Below, one piece after another: positions 18,189 to 26,597 of a stretch of DNA of 64,000 nucleotides. Position 1 is the first letter of the stretch, and each line of letters opens with the position of its first letter. The stretch spans positions 663,501 through 727,500 of the forward strand of contig JADKKB010000005.1 of NCBI GenBank assembly GCA_016720705.1. The letters are read 5' to 3'. The stretch comes from Chloracidobacterium sp. (lineage in GTDB: Bacteria > Acidobacteriota > Blastocatellia > Pyrinomonadales > Pyrinomonadaceae). The position numbers were made by a program, and so were the translations under genes. The notes beneath the pieces were generated by a model that had not been told where the DNA came from, searched no databases, and was given only the letters and a program-made list of their open reading frames with translations.

Positions 18189-19669
18189 TTTCGGAAACGA
18201 TGCGGGTCGATATTGTATTTACGGATCTTGTAGCCAATGATACGTTCGGTCGAATCAAGCATTTTCGCAGCCTTGGCTACATTTCCGCGTGTTGACTTGA
18301 GCGTGTCCTTGATCAGGTCGCACTCAAACGCCTCGACCGCGGTTGTGAGCGATACATTCGTCTCGGTGCCGCTATTTTCAGCGGTCTGCAGGGTCGGAGG
18401 CAAATGGTGGCCGTGTATCACGTTTGAGTCGCAAACTATCACGGCCCGCTCGATCACGTTTTCCAGTTCTCGGACGTTGCCGGGAAAATGGTATGCCGTC
18501 AGCATATCTATTGCGGGCGTCGAAATACGCCTTATACGTTTGTGATACACGCTTTCATATTTTTCTAAAAAGTACTCGGCAAGTAGTAGGATATCCGATT
18601 TTCGTTCACGAAGCGGCGGCAGAAAGATCGTAAACATATTGAGGCTGTAAAACAGATCGTCACGAAATCTGCCATTTGCGATAAGGTCTTCGATATCCTT
18701 GCACGATGAGGTGATCAGGCGGACGTTTACGCGGATCGAATCCGCCGCACCAGGGACGTCGATCTCTCGGTCGCGCACGGCCCTAAGCAATCTGGCCTGA
18801 GTATTTAGCGATAGGTCGCCGATCTCATCTAGTACGAGCGTGCCGCCGTCTGCTTGTTCGAAAGCACCCTTTTTGTGGCCGTCCTCGCCAAAGAGTTCGC
18901 GTTCGACCTGGCTCTCGCTGCGAGCCGAGCAATTGATCCTAATAAAAGGCCTTTTGGAGCGAAAACTATTAAAATGTATGGCACTGGCGATCAACTCCTT
19001 GCCGGTACCGCCTTCACCGCGGATCAGGACCGCAGCGTTCGAACGTGCGACTTGATCAGCTTGATCTCGGATGTGGCGGATAACACTTGATGTTCCGACC
19101 AGATGGCGAAAATCATATTTCAGTCTTAATTCCTGCTTGAGTTGAGTATTTTCATCGGTGATCTTTCGGCTCTCTTCGGCGACGACCCGCTCGACTCGCA
19201 TTGCCTGTGCAAGCACTGTAGCAACCGGTATCAGAAGTTTGATGGTCTCGCTTTCTGACATGTCGCGGCGATCCGGAAATCCGACCGCTAGTAGGCCAAC
19301 ACTCTTACCGCGAAAAATCACGGGAACCGCAACCAGCGATACTGCTCCGGTACCGAACGATAGAAAATTGAGGACTGTGTCCTCGCCAAGTGAATCGATC
19401 GCGAAAGGTGCAGCGAGGTGCAGCATTTTCCAAAGACTGCTTTTGGAAATGCGTGACTCAAGCCTGCGATAATCGGCCACACCCAGTCCGCTGGAAGCAA
19501 TGATGTCGGCGATGTCGCCATCGCGGCGAAGCCTCGCCAGAAACGCGAATTTCCCCCCGAATAACCTTAGTAGATTATCCACGACCGATGCCGAACCGGC
19601 CCGCAACCCTTCGGCATCAGTTAGAGCAGTTGCCGCACGGGCAATAAATTCGAGTCGGTCAAATTTCAT
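18185..19669 (-). CDS. NifA/NtrC-like AAA+ regulator lacking the GAFTGA loop
   Basis: About 494 residues: an N-terminal GAF-type sensor domain (about 1-165), a AAA+ domain with Walker A GEGGTGKE and Walker B LVLDEIGDL, and a C-terminal Fis-type helix-turn-helix (GNVAKAAKMLDSTERIIGYK) close to NifA. Sigma-54 activators need a GAFTGA loop between these motifs. Here the sequence runs GHKKGAFEQADGG, so roughly eleven residues including TGA are missing without a frameshift. Such a protein should not contact sigma-54 in the usual way; it may repress, or act on sigma-70 promoters as TyrR does. The start is ATG 19669 (TTG 19678 possible). Its coupling to glnE points to a nitrogen-related signal. Confidence 0.85.
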   Translation of the reverse strand: MKFDRLEFIARAATALTDAEGLRAGSASVVDNLLRLFGGKFAFLARLRRDGDIADIIASSGLGVADYRRLESRISKSSLWKMLHLAAPFAIDSLGEDTVLNFLSFGTGAVSLVAVPVIFRGKSVGLLAVGFPDRRDMSESETIKLLIPVATVLAQAMRVERVVAEESRKITDENTQLKQELRLKYDFRHLVGTSSVIRHIRDQADQVARSNAAVLIRGEGGTGKELIASAIHFNSFRSKRPFIRINCSARSESQVERELFGEDGHKKGAFEQADGGTLVLDEIGDLSLNTQARLLRAVRDREIDVPGAADSIRVNVRLITSSCKDIEDLIANGRFRDDLFYSLNMFTIFLPPLRERKSDILLLAEYFLEKYESVYHKRIRRISTPAIDMLTAYHFPGNVRELENVIERAVIVCDSNVIHGHHLPPTLQTAENSGTETNVSLTTAVEAFECDLIKDTLKSTRGNVAKAAKMLDSTERIIGYKIRKYNIDPHRFRK

Positions 19670-19720
19670 TTCCGACAAAATTGTAGGATATTAGTTCAAA
19701 ACGTCAAAATCTAATTCACA

Positions 19721-20632
19721 ATGCGATATCATCGAAACGTGAACACACGAATCGAGATTCAGGCGGGCGACGAGCACTATAAGGTGAGGCTCGATGATTT
19801 TCTGTTTGACCGATTTAATTGTTTGAGCAAAATGTATCTGCGCGACATCGTCAAGAATGAATTGTGTGAAGTAAACGGCCGATCAGAAAATATCGGTTAC
19901 AAACTCAAGCCGAATGACCTTATCGAGATTTTCATCGACGAATCAAGAGAAACGGCGATGCGGCCGGAAAACGTGCCGGTCGATGTGCACTACGAAGATG
20001 ATGATATCATCGTGGTCAACAAACCTGCCGGAATGCTCGTGCATCCGACGCACCGCGATAAAAACGGCACGTTGCTAAATGCGCTTAGTTATTATTTGAA
20101 TTCGGAAATCGGCGTAACTGGGGCAAAGCACATTAGGGCAGGTTTGGTCCATAGACTCGACAAGCAGACGTCGGGACTAATGGTCGTTGCCAAAACATCG
20201 AGGGCTCATCGGATATTGGCAGAGCATTTCAAGCGAAAGATTATTGATAAGCGGTATATGGCTATGGTTGACGGAATTATGACCGACGATCACGGATGTA
20301 TTTCCGCACCGATCGGTCGATTTGCCGACCTCAAGCTATGGAACATAAAAGCGGATGGAAAGGCGGCTGAAACTCGCTTTTGGGTAAAAGCACGAACTGC
20401 CACCCGAACTCTGGTCGAACTCGAACCGGTCACGGGCCGTACTAACCAACTTCGTATTCATTGTTCCTCGATCGGGCATCCGATCATCGGTGATACCGAA
20501 CGTGGCGGTAGTGAGAGTGACCGCCTTTTGCTACACGCTTGGCGGCTGTCCTTTCGCCATCCGAGCGGTGGGCGACAATTAGATTTTGAATGTCCCGTCG
20601 GATTTGCCGCTAGTGATCAGTTTGCCGCCTGA
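19721..20632 (+). CDS. RluA-family 23S rRNA/tRNA pseudouridine synthase
   Basis: 303 residues. An S4 RNA-binding domain (about 22-70, RLDDFLFDRFNCLSKMYLRD) is followed by the catalytic domain with the HRLDKQTSG motif; Asp147 is the nucleophile that forms pseudouridine. The end motif EPVTGRTNQLRIH is also conserved. Probably an RluC/RluD-like enzyme acting on 23S rRNA, but the target uridine cannot be read. It is divergent from the regulator gene, and its 3' end overlaps the convergent protease gene by 16 bases. A GTG at 19739 is an alternative start. Confidence 0.92.
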   Translation: MRYHRNVNTRIEIQAGDEHYKVRLDDFLFDRFNCLSKMYLRDIVKNELCEVNGRSENIGYKLKPNDLIEIFIDESRETAMRPENVPVDVHYEDDDIIVVNKPAGMLVHPTHRDKNGTLLNALSYYLNSEIGVTGAKHIRAGLVHRLDKQTSGLMVVAKTSRAHRILAEHFKRKIIDKRYMAMVDGIMTDDHGCISAPIGRFADLKLWNIKADGKAAETRFWVKARTATRTLVELEPVTGRTNQLRIHCSSIGHPIIGDTERGGSESDRLLLHAWRLSFRHPSGGRQLDFECPVGFAASDQFAA

Positions 20633-21615
20633 AGAATGATGTCGAACGATCGCTTGGCCGTGCTTTTCGTGAAGGCGAGCGATAGCGAGTACGACTTTCC
20701 GGCCTGCAGCGTGTAACATCCCTCACCATAACCGTCCCGATATAAGCCGTCAGTATAGAGCGTGTTCGACCATATCTTGTAGCAATAGCGTCCGGGCAAT
20801 TTGAAAGTCCAGTAATTAGATTGTGTTTTTTTGGAACCGTCGAGAACAAACTCCCGGCGTGTGCCGCCCGCTCCAAATTCCATCACGATACGCTCCCACT
20901 TCTGACCGCCCGCCGTATTGAGTACGTCCGTCACATAAAATCGCCCAAGCGGAGCCTCGGCCCTCGCCCCATAAAGGATCTGGATACCTTTTACGTCTAG
21001 AGTGCTGAGTTGACCGTCATTATTCCAACGCGGGTTGCAATAGTTCATCACCGAATATGGGTCATATGCCGTAAGTAGCCAACCGCCGCTTTTAGCGGCT
21101 TCGGACTTACAACTTGAATCAGTTCGATCCTGCTCGTGCATCAAACCGAGTGCGTGCCCAAACTCGTGAACCGCGATCGAAGTAATGCATGACTGCCGCT
21201 TATTCGAAGCCTGACAGACGGGCGAGAAGTTTTTGAAGGAAAAGTTGAGCTCCATTCCGCTCTTTCGTCCGTCCATATTGCGTCCGACGCCGGAGTTTGA
21301 ACGCGTGTCTGTGATCAGAATACGGATCCCTTTGCTCGTTCGGGTACAGGGTGTCCAATTGTAAAAATTTACCTTGGCGGAGCGTTGCCACGTGTCGATC
21401 ACCGCTGCTTTGACCCATCCCGACTCGGTTTCCCAGCCGATCGGATTTTCCCAACACACGGGAATATAGGTTATTCCATCGCTACTTGCAGGCCACTGCC
21501 ATCCAGCACCCGAACTGGCGTCTGCACGCATATCGGATTGAGCGTAACTCTCGATCGAATTACCAATTAGTAAAAGAAAAAAAAGTACTGCAAACCAGCG
21601 AAGTCTGATCGTCAT
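20617..21615 (-). CDS. Secreted astacin-like zinc metalloprotease
   Basis: 332 residues with a signal peptide (RWFAVLFFLLLIGNSIESYAQ). Residues 150-161 read HEFGHALGLMHE, the metzincin HExxHxxGxxH motif with the extra Glu of astacins (M12A); the Met-turn follows as SVMNYC around residue 190. Cysteines in the mature part suggest disulfides. A C-terminal region (about 225-332, TDVLNTAGGQKWERI to FDIILQ) looks like a beta-sandwich, possibly a carbohydrate-binding or PPC-like domain. It should cleave proteins outside the cell. The stop overlaps the end of rluA by 16 bases, which is unusual but not harmful. Confidence 0.88.
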   Translation of the reverse strand: MTIRLRWFAVLFFLLLIGNSIESYAQSDMRADASSGAGWQWPASSDGITYIPVCWENPIGWETESGWVKAAVIDTWQRSAKVNFYNWTPCTRTSKGIRILITDTRSNSGVGRNMDGRKSGMELNFSFKNFSPVCQASNKRQSCITSIAVHEFGHALGLMHEQDRTDSSCKSEAAKSGGWLLTAYDPYSVMNYCNPRWNNDGQLSTLDVKGIQILYGARAEAPLGRFYVTDVLNTAGGQKWERIVMEFGAGGTRREFVLDGSKKTQSNYWTFKLPGRYCYKIWSNTLYTDGLYRDGYGEGCYTLQAGKSYSLSLAFTKSTAKRSFDIILQAAN

Positions 21616-21925
21616 ATTTTACCGTTTGGGGAGGCAATATCTACGATCGCGAATGGTAAACTGCAGCACCCGCGAAGCTATGTGGCTATTGATGCCATCT
21701 GAGCATAGACAAGTTGTCACAAATATCTCGAATACTGCTATCTCGTCAGCAAACAAAAAAAAATCTGAGAAATATGTAATGAAAATCTAAAAAACGGCAT
21801 ATATTGGTTGGATGAACAAGTATTGGTTCGAAAGCGAAAAACAAATTGTTTGGTAATGACCAAACTTTCTCCGTCGCTTCGAATGCGTTCAACCCACAAT
21901 CCCTCAAACCAAGGAGATAATTCTA
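21616..21925 (+). other. Intergenic leader region with a small hairpin
   Basis: This 310-base AT-rich gap between divergent genes holds no coding frame I can support. GTTTGGT (21848-21854) and ACCAAAC (21859-21865) form a hairpin with an AATG loop. A TCTCC at 21868-21872 is complementary to the GGAGA of the ribosome site at 21913-21917, so the leader of the next gene could mask its own start. No clear promoter boxes were found. Confidence 0.4.
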
Positions 21926-22702
21926 ATGACGATCGCAGTAACGATAGACATCGGCGGGGACGCAATCATTTATGAAAAGAACAGAGTCTGGAACATTGTA
22001 TTCATAACCGATAAGGACCACATGGTGAAGGTCTACAACAACGGCCCAACAAAGCCGGACATCGAACTTGCCGACGCGAATCGGCCAACAAAACTATACT
22101 TCAAACCGACCGGAGCCGCGACTATGACCCGCAGTCACGGCCGAGGTTACGACACAATTCTAAATCTTAACGATTCCGATCTTCACGGGTCGGATGCAAT
22201 GGGCAAATCCAATCTCAACGAAATGCCAACCCCGGCTAACGGCCGACAGTATGTACATCTTGAGATCCCGATCGGAGTCCTCGGCGGCGAATCTCCGGCC
22301 CCGGATTATTGGATCGCAGAGTACCCGGGCGGCGTCCCGGCCGCTCACGGACACGCGGTCGCGAAACTAGCAAGACTTACGTTCAGCCTCAATGATGGAG
22401 GAAGGGTCGCTATTCACGAAAGGGACGAAAATGGCCGTGAGGTGATGTCGTGGGCCGCAAGCAAAGCTGGCGATATTCACCTGTTGTTTGACAACGATTG
22501 CCATTTGCCGGGCAACCGCAACGATTTTCTGAATTATTATGATTGGGTGACGGACAAGAGTGGATTTCCGCCGGGAACCCGAAAGTTTATCGCCGGTAAA
22601 CTTCACAGCAAATTCGCGAAAGGAGCACCGCTCGATGAGAAAATGATGGGGCGTGACGGAAATTGTGATCCGGTCGTGATCGATCCGCCGCCTGGCCCCT
22701 GA
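21926..22702 (+). CDS. Protein of unknown function, 258 residues
   Basis: A clear AAGGAGA ribosome site precedes the ATG, so the gene is probably real, but I recognise no family. The sequence is polar and beta-rich without signal peptide or membrane segments. The N terminus (TIAVTIDIGGDAIIYEKNR, then VWNIVFITDKDHMVKVYNNG) suggests a small beta-sandwich; a middle stretch has EIPIGVLGGE and WIAEYPGGVP, and a later one LLFDNDCHLPG. The C terminus is Pro-rich (DPPPGP). No enzyme motif is visible. It is followed after only a few bases by the folded RNA element at 22709-22920, which could be its 3' untranslated region. Confidence 0.6.
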   Translation: MTIAVTIDIGGDAIIYEKNRVWNIVFITDKDHMVKVYNNGPTKPDIELADANRPTKLYFKPTGAATMTRSHGRGYDTILNLNDSDLHGSDAMGKSNLNEMPTPANGRQYVHLEIPIGVLGGESPAPDYWIAEYPGGVPAAHGHAVAKLARLTFSLNDGGRVAIHERDENGREVMSWAASKAGDIHLLFDNDCHLPGNRNDFLNYYDWVTDKSGFPPGTRKFIAGKLHSKFAKGAPLDEKMMGRDGNCDPVVIDPPPGP

Positions 22703-22708
22703 CGATTG

Positions 22709-22920
22709 ATCTCCCATTCGGTATTGCTGCCGTAGCGTCCCACACGACACGTTATGCAGTACCGAATCGGGCTGCGGGTTTCGACTCGCAGTCCCTTGAT
22801 CTCCAAAGCGGAAAGGGCATCGGACGAGTCTCCCACTCCTCGAACGACGCCCTTTCCAATTTAGGAACATTCATCAATTGCGTCTCCCACACCGCAAAGG
22901 ACGTCCGTTCCCGTTTTTGG
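22709..22920 (+). ncRNA. Candidate structured RNA with repeated UCCCAC loops
   Basis: Four hairpins follow each other. HP1: 22716-22727 pairs with 22756-22767, with an inner stem carrying the 7-base loop TCCCACA (22738-22744). HP2: 22769-22779 pairs with 22784-22795 around TTCG. HP3: GGAAAGGGC (22810-22818) pairs with GCCCTTTCC (22849-22857), with inner stem CGAG/CTCG and the 10-base loop TCTCCCACTC (22829-22838). HP4: TTGCG/CGCAA with the 10-base loop TCTCCCACAC (22883-22892). A fourth TCTCCCA lies unpaired at 22710. G-U pairs in HP1 and HP2 favour the plus strand. The loops are complementary to GGGAGA-type ribosome sites. It could be an antisense-type small RNA or a 3' UTR element. No good terminator was seen, and nothing coding up to 23163. 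Confidence 0.5.
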
Positions 22921-23163
22921 ACAGCATCGGCGGGGAGCCTTAACTATCCACCCCAAATATAGCGCCGTATACCTCCTTGAGCAAGTTTGAATAATGACTA
23001 AAGTGCTGATTCATTCATAAAATGCGGAAAAAGACGCATAATACGCAAGAAGTCTGCATAATCTCGGGCCTGAGCTCAAACGGCCGTCGCGGCGCCCGCA
23101 GTGAACGATCTGCCACACAGAATTAGCAATTGTCGGGCAACGCCTACTTAAGGAACTCGAATG

Positions 23164-23676
23164 CTACATAGATTTACACGGTTTGCGGAGAGCGGCGTCG
23201 GCGAGAGCACGGGCGGTTTCGTTCTGCCCGGCCCCAGGTTCAACAATATCGGTTACACAAGACATCGTCTTTGAGATCTTTGAAACTATAAGATATGAGG
23301 TATTTTTCGTGCTGTCTTCTGCATCGGCGACGTTAAAACGTGAGATCAATGCGACCGGTACGCTACCCTTGACTCGCCACTCGATCTTTTCCCCAACAGT
23401 TGAGAAACCTGAATAAAATCCCCAAAAATCAAGTTCGAACTTCTTCTTAGACGGAGTGATGATGTTTATCGACTGCCGGAGGTCGTCTTCAAGTACCTGA
23501 ACCTTGTAGCCGGCGGTTCCGGGACACTCGCCGATATAGTGTCCTGCACCTTCGGATGATTGCTTAATAGTCCTGCAAGCGCCGGTCTTGGTGCTGGTAT
23601 AAACACTCCTGTTCTGACCGACGGCAAGACCGCTAAACACGAACACACAAATAGACGCAAAAATAGATATTTTCAT
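23164..23676 (-). CDS. Secreted protein of unknown function
   Basis: 170 residues from the ATG at 23676, which puts a signal peptide at the N terminus (ISIFASICVFVFSGLAVGQ); the longer in-frame start would run into pyrC. The mature protein is beta-rich and has several cysteines (GACRTIKQ, GECPG, SCVTDI, KPCKSM) that could form two disulfides. A stretch GHYIGECPGTAGYKVQVLED resembles small lysozyme-inhibitor-like or DUF1176-like domains, but I cannot assign it. It starts 38 bases after pyrC on the same strand and may be read from the pyr operon. Confidence 0.65.
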   Translation of the reverse strand: MKISIFASICVFVFSGLAVGQNRSVYTSTKTGACRTIKQSSEGAGHYIGECPGTAGYKVQVLEDDLRQSINIITPSKKKFELDFWGFYSGFSTVGEKIEWRVKGSVPVALISRFNVADAEDSTKNTSYLIVSKISKTMSCVTDIVEPGAGQNETARALADAALRKPCKSM

Positions 23677-23713
23677 AAGTTTCTCCCAGTTTTTACAGGG
23701 CATTCTGCCACAA

Positions 23714-24997
23714 TCAGCGGCGATAGACAATCTTCCCGCCGACGATCGTTGCGACGGCGGCACCTGTGAACTGCCGTCCGTCAAATGGAGAATTCTTCGA
23801 CTTGGAGTGCGAACTGGCATTTGCATATTTCCAATGAAGATCGGGGTCGATCACCGTAATATCTGCGAACGAACCCGGGGCGAGGGTCCCGCGTCCGATT
23901 AGTTTGAAGAGACGAGCGGGATTTGTGGAACATAACTCGACCAACCGCACGAGATCGATCAGGCCTTTGTGGACAAGCTCAGTGAACGCCAGTCCAAGCC
24001 CCGTTTCAAGGCCCGTAACGCCAAAGGGAGCTCTATCGTACTCAAGAGCCTTCTCATCAGCGTGATGTGGGGCGTGGTCGGTGGCGATGGCGTCGATCGT
24101 CCCATCGCTTATACCTCGAAGAACTGCTTCGAGATGATCTTCCGAACGCAGTGGAGGAGCCATCTTGGTGTTGGTGTCGTACCCCTCGACAGCCTTGTCC
24201 GTGAGCGTAAAATGATGAGGTGTGACCTCGCACGTTACGTTGATGCCCTCCGCTTTCGCACGGCGAACGGCCTCGACAGCTCCTTTCGTCGATACGTGGG
24301 CGATATGAACGTGTGCACCGGTGTCCTTTGCAAGTATGATGTCGCGGATGACATCAATGTCTTCGGCGAGTGCGGGCATCCCTTTTAAGCCGAGCAGGAG
24401 CGAAATGCGGCCCTCGTGCATAACGCCTCCCGATGAAAGCGATTTGTCTTCGCAATGGTCGATCACGGGCAGGTCGAAATCCTTTGCATACTGCATAGCT
24501 CGCCGCATTATCCCGGCATTTGGCACCGGCCGACCATCGTCCGAAACTGCAACTGCACCCGCGTCTTTCATCTCGCCCATTTCGGCGAGTTCCGAGCCGT
24601 CGGATGATTTGGTGATGGCTCCGATGGGGAATACGTTAGCAAGGCCGGCACGTTCCGCTTGCTCGATCATGTACCGCGTAATCGCCGCATTATCATTGAC
24701 CGGATTGGTATTCGGCATCGGACAAACGCTTGTCCAGCCACCTGCGACCGCTGCTGCACAACCGCTTGCGATCGTTTCCTTATGTTCCTGCCCGGGTTCA
24801 CGCAAATGGACGTGGATATCTATAAATCCCGGAGCGACAAGCAACCCCGAGGCGTCAAATATCTCGCAGTCGGTAGGCTGATCGTCGTTTGGTTTGATCC
24901 AAGCCGTGACCTTGCCGTCCTCGATCAGGACGTTCATCCCCGTATTTTCTTGTGCGGCCGGATCGATCAGATGGCCGTTTGCGATCAGTAATTTCAT
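23714..24997 (-). CDS. pyrC: Dihydroorotase
   Basis: The third enzyme of pyrimidine synthesis: it closes N-carbamoyl-L-aspartate to dihydroorotate. It is a class I amidohydrolase-fold zinc enzyme of 427 residues, with the metal-binding IDIHVHLREPG (His at about 62 and 64), an expected carboxylated-lysine region and late ligands in CEVTPHHF and ATDHAPHH. The ATG at 24997 is used; the TTG six bases earlier is a weaker alternative. It follows pyrB by 30 bases, as in many pyrBC pairs, where dihydroorotase also supports the transcarbamylase. Confidence 0.95.
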   Translation of the reverse strand: MKLLIANGHLIDPAAQENTGMNVLIEDGKVTAWIKPNDDQPTDCEIFDASGLLVAPGFIDIHVHLREPGQEHKETIASGCAAAVAGGWTSVCPMPNTNPVNDNAAITRYMIEQAERAGLANVFPIGAITKSSDGSELAEMGEMKDAGAVAVSDDGRPVPNAGIMRRAMQYAKDFDLPVIDHCEDKSLSSGGVMHEGRISLLLGLKGMPALAEDIDVIRDIILAKDTGAHVHIAHVSTKGAVEAVRRAKAEGINVTCEVTPHHFTLTDKAVEGYDTNTKMAPPLRSEDHLEAVLRGISDGTIDAIATDHAPHHADEKALEYDRAPFGVTGLETGLGLAFTELVHKGLIDLVRLVELCSTNPARLFKLIGRGTLAPGSFADITVIDPDLHWKYANASSHSKSKNSPFDGRQFTGAAVATIVGGKIVYRR

Positions 24998-25027
24998 TCT
25001 CAAATTAAACCCATTTCCTCGGGCGGA

Positions 25028-25923
25028 TTATCGACTCGGGCTACCTCCGGTCGCTAGGTATAAAACGGCCATACGTACCGCGACGCCGTATTTTACCTGA
25101 TCCAAAATAAGTGAACGCGAACTGTCGGCAACATCGGAAGCGATCTCGATGCCTCGATTCATCGGGCCCGGATGCAGTACGATCGCGTCCTTTTTGGCAA
25201 GTTCGAGGCGTTCGTTCGTCAGTCCGTAGTGGATCGAGTATTCGCGTAGCGAAGGAAAATACGCGGCGTCCTGGCGTTCGCTCTGAATGCGGAGGATCAT
25301 TACCACATCGGCTCCGGTGATGGCGTCTTCTACGTGCGGACAAACCTGTAAATTATCTTTGACTAGATGTTGAAAATCACTCGGAACGAGCGTTCCCGGA
25401 CCCGCGACGCGGACCTTTGCTCCCATTTTTGTGAGCAGGTGAATATTTGAGCGAGCGACGCGGCTGTGGAGAATGTCACCGATTATCGCGACCTCGAGGC
25501 CGGCGATCTGTTTTTTGTGCTCCCGGATTGTCATCGCATCTAGTAGTGCCTGTGTTGGATGTTCGTTTGAGCCGTCACCGGCGTTCACGATCGCGGCGCG
25601 GCTGACCTTGGCGAGTTGATGCGGAACACCGGCTGATCCGTGCCGAACGACTATGCAGTCCGGAGCCATCGCGTCGAGATTCATTGCCGTGTCGAGCAGC
25701 GTTTCGCCCTTGCTCACGCTTGATGACGAAACGCTGATGTTAACGAAGCGAGTCAGCCGAAAAAGAGATTGATGACCGTCTTGCCGCGAAGTGCCGGAAC
25801 CTTTTTGACCTCGCGGGTCGATATCTCACTAAAGTTTTCCGCCGTGTCCAAGATGCCCGTTATCTCCGCGGGGGTCAGGTCGCGGATTCCAAGTAAGTCT
25901 CGTCGTTGGAACGGTTTATCCAT
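25028..25923 (-). pseudogene. pyrB: Aspartate carbamoyltransferase, broken by an internal deletion
   Basis: The N-terminal frame starts at ATG 25923 (DLLGIRDLTPAEI, VPALRGKTVINLFF) and stops early at 25753. The remaining frame (25028-25759) carries NISVSSSSVSKGETLLDT, the HPTQALLDA motif and the C-terminal domain. Between NLFF and RL the family has about 15 residues including STRTRTSFE, which binds carbamoyl phosphate; these are missing and the frame is lost. The first half of the gene is otherwise normal. The enzyme makes carbamoyl-aspartate, so the break should block the pathway. The adjacent abnormal tract at 25967-26583 makes a sequence or assembly error quite likely; true loss would need another copy elsewhere. 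Confidence 0.8.
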
Positions 25924-25924
25924 T

Positions 25925-25963
25925 AAAAAATATTATAAAAAAAGCAAGGCGTTAACCTTGCTC
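25925..25963 (-). terminator. Intrinsic terminator just before pyrB, probable PyrR attenuator
   Basis: On the minus strand AGCAAGG (25962-25956) pairs with CCTTGCT (25949-25943), followed by a run of seven T and more T-rich bases, ending directly before the pyrB ATG at 25923. A terminator between a promoter or pyrR and pyrB is the classic layout of PyrR-controlled attenuation, in which PyrR bound to UMP favours termination. The anti-terminator and the PyrR-binding loop should lie further upstream, in the abnormal tract, and cannot be seen. Confidence 0.6.
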
Positions 25964-25966
25964 TCC

Positions 25967-26583
25967 CCCCTGCTTTGTGTAATTGAAAGTAGAGGGCCGG
26001 GCCCGGGCGGTGCGGGGGGGGGCGGCCCTTCCCCGGTGGGGTGGTGGTGGGGGGGGGGGGCCCCCCGGGGGGTTGGTTTGCCCCTTTTCCCCCCCCTTCT
26101 CGGGGGCGGGGGGGGGAGCTCCAATTTTTAATTTTGGGGTTTTTGTCTTTTTGGGGGGGTTCCGGGGGGGGGGGGGAGGGAGGGGCCGGGGCGCCTGTTG
26201 CCGCTTTTTTCCTTTCTCCTTCATTATTAAATTTTATTTAATATTTAATTCTTTGTGTCGTGGGGTTGGTTGTTTTGTTTTTTTTCCTTTTTTCGTTTTA
26301 TTTGTTTGTATTTTCCATATTTACGGGGGCCCGCCCGGGTGTTTGGGGGTGTTTTCCCCTTTCTTTTCCCCCCTTGTTAGCCCGGCGGGGCGGCCAACCC
26401 CAACGCGGGCCCACAGGGATTCCCCCCGTTTGACTCTTCTAAATTTTTTTTTATTAAAATTTTTTTATCGGGGGGCCCCCGCCCCCGTTGCTGCCCCCGG
26501 CGCCCTGAGAGGCTTCCGGGGGCCTTGGGGGGGCGGCGTGGGGAGGTTGGGGGGGGGGGCCGGGGGGGGGGGGTTTTTCTTAT
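25967..26583. other. Abnormal homopolymer-rich tract, probably low-quality sequence
   Basis: About 600 bases unlike anything else in the window: runs of G, C and T of four to thirteen bases, very few A, and no frame that looks like protein. Long open frames here are Gly/Pro-rich by-products of the runs. The change from normal sequence is abrupt on both sides, and the tract lies between pyrR and a damaged pyrB. It looks like a degraded read tail merged into the assembly. The word GGAGCTCCAATT at 26115-26126 resembles a common cloning-vector polylinker from memory, which is weak support. A real G-quadruplex-rich tract is possible but less likely. Confidence 0.6.
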
Positions 26584-26597
26584 AATTAGTTCTTCGA

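Noticed and set aside
22367..22870. A 167-codon minus-strand frame
   Set aside because: It lies across the 3' part of the 258-residue gene and the hairpin region; composition and lack of motifs mark it as a shadow.
22703..22970. An open plus-strand frame of about 89 codons without ATG
   Set aside because: It has no start codon or ribosome site, and its apparent repeated peptide words come from the repeated RNA loops. The hairpin explanation fits better.
22971..22978. ACCTCCTT, the anti-Shine-Dalgarno word of 16S rRNA
   Set aside because: A single 8-base match outside the hairpins; chance is enough to explain it.
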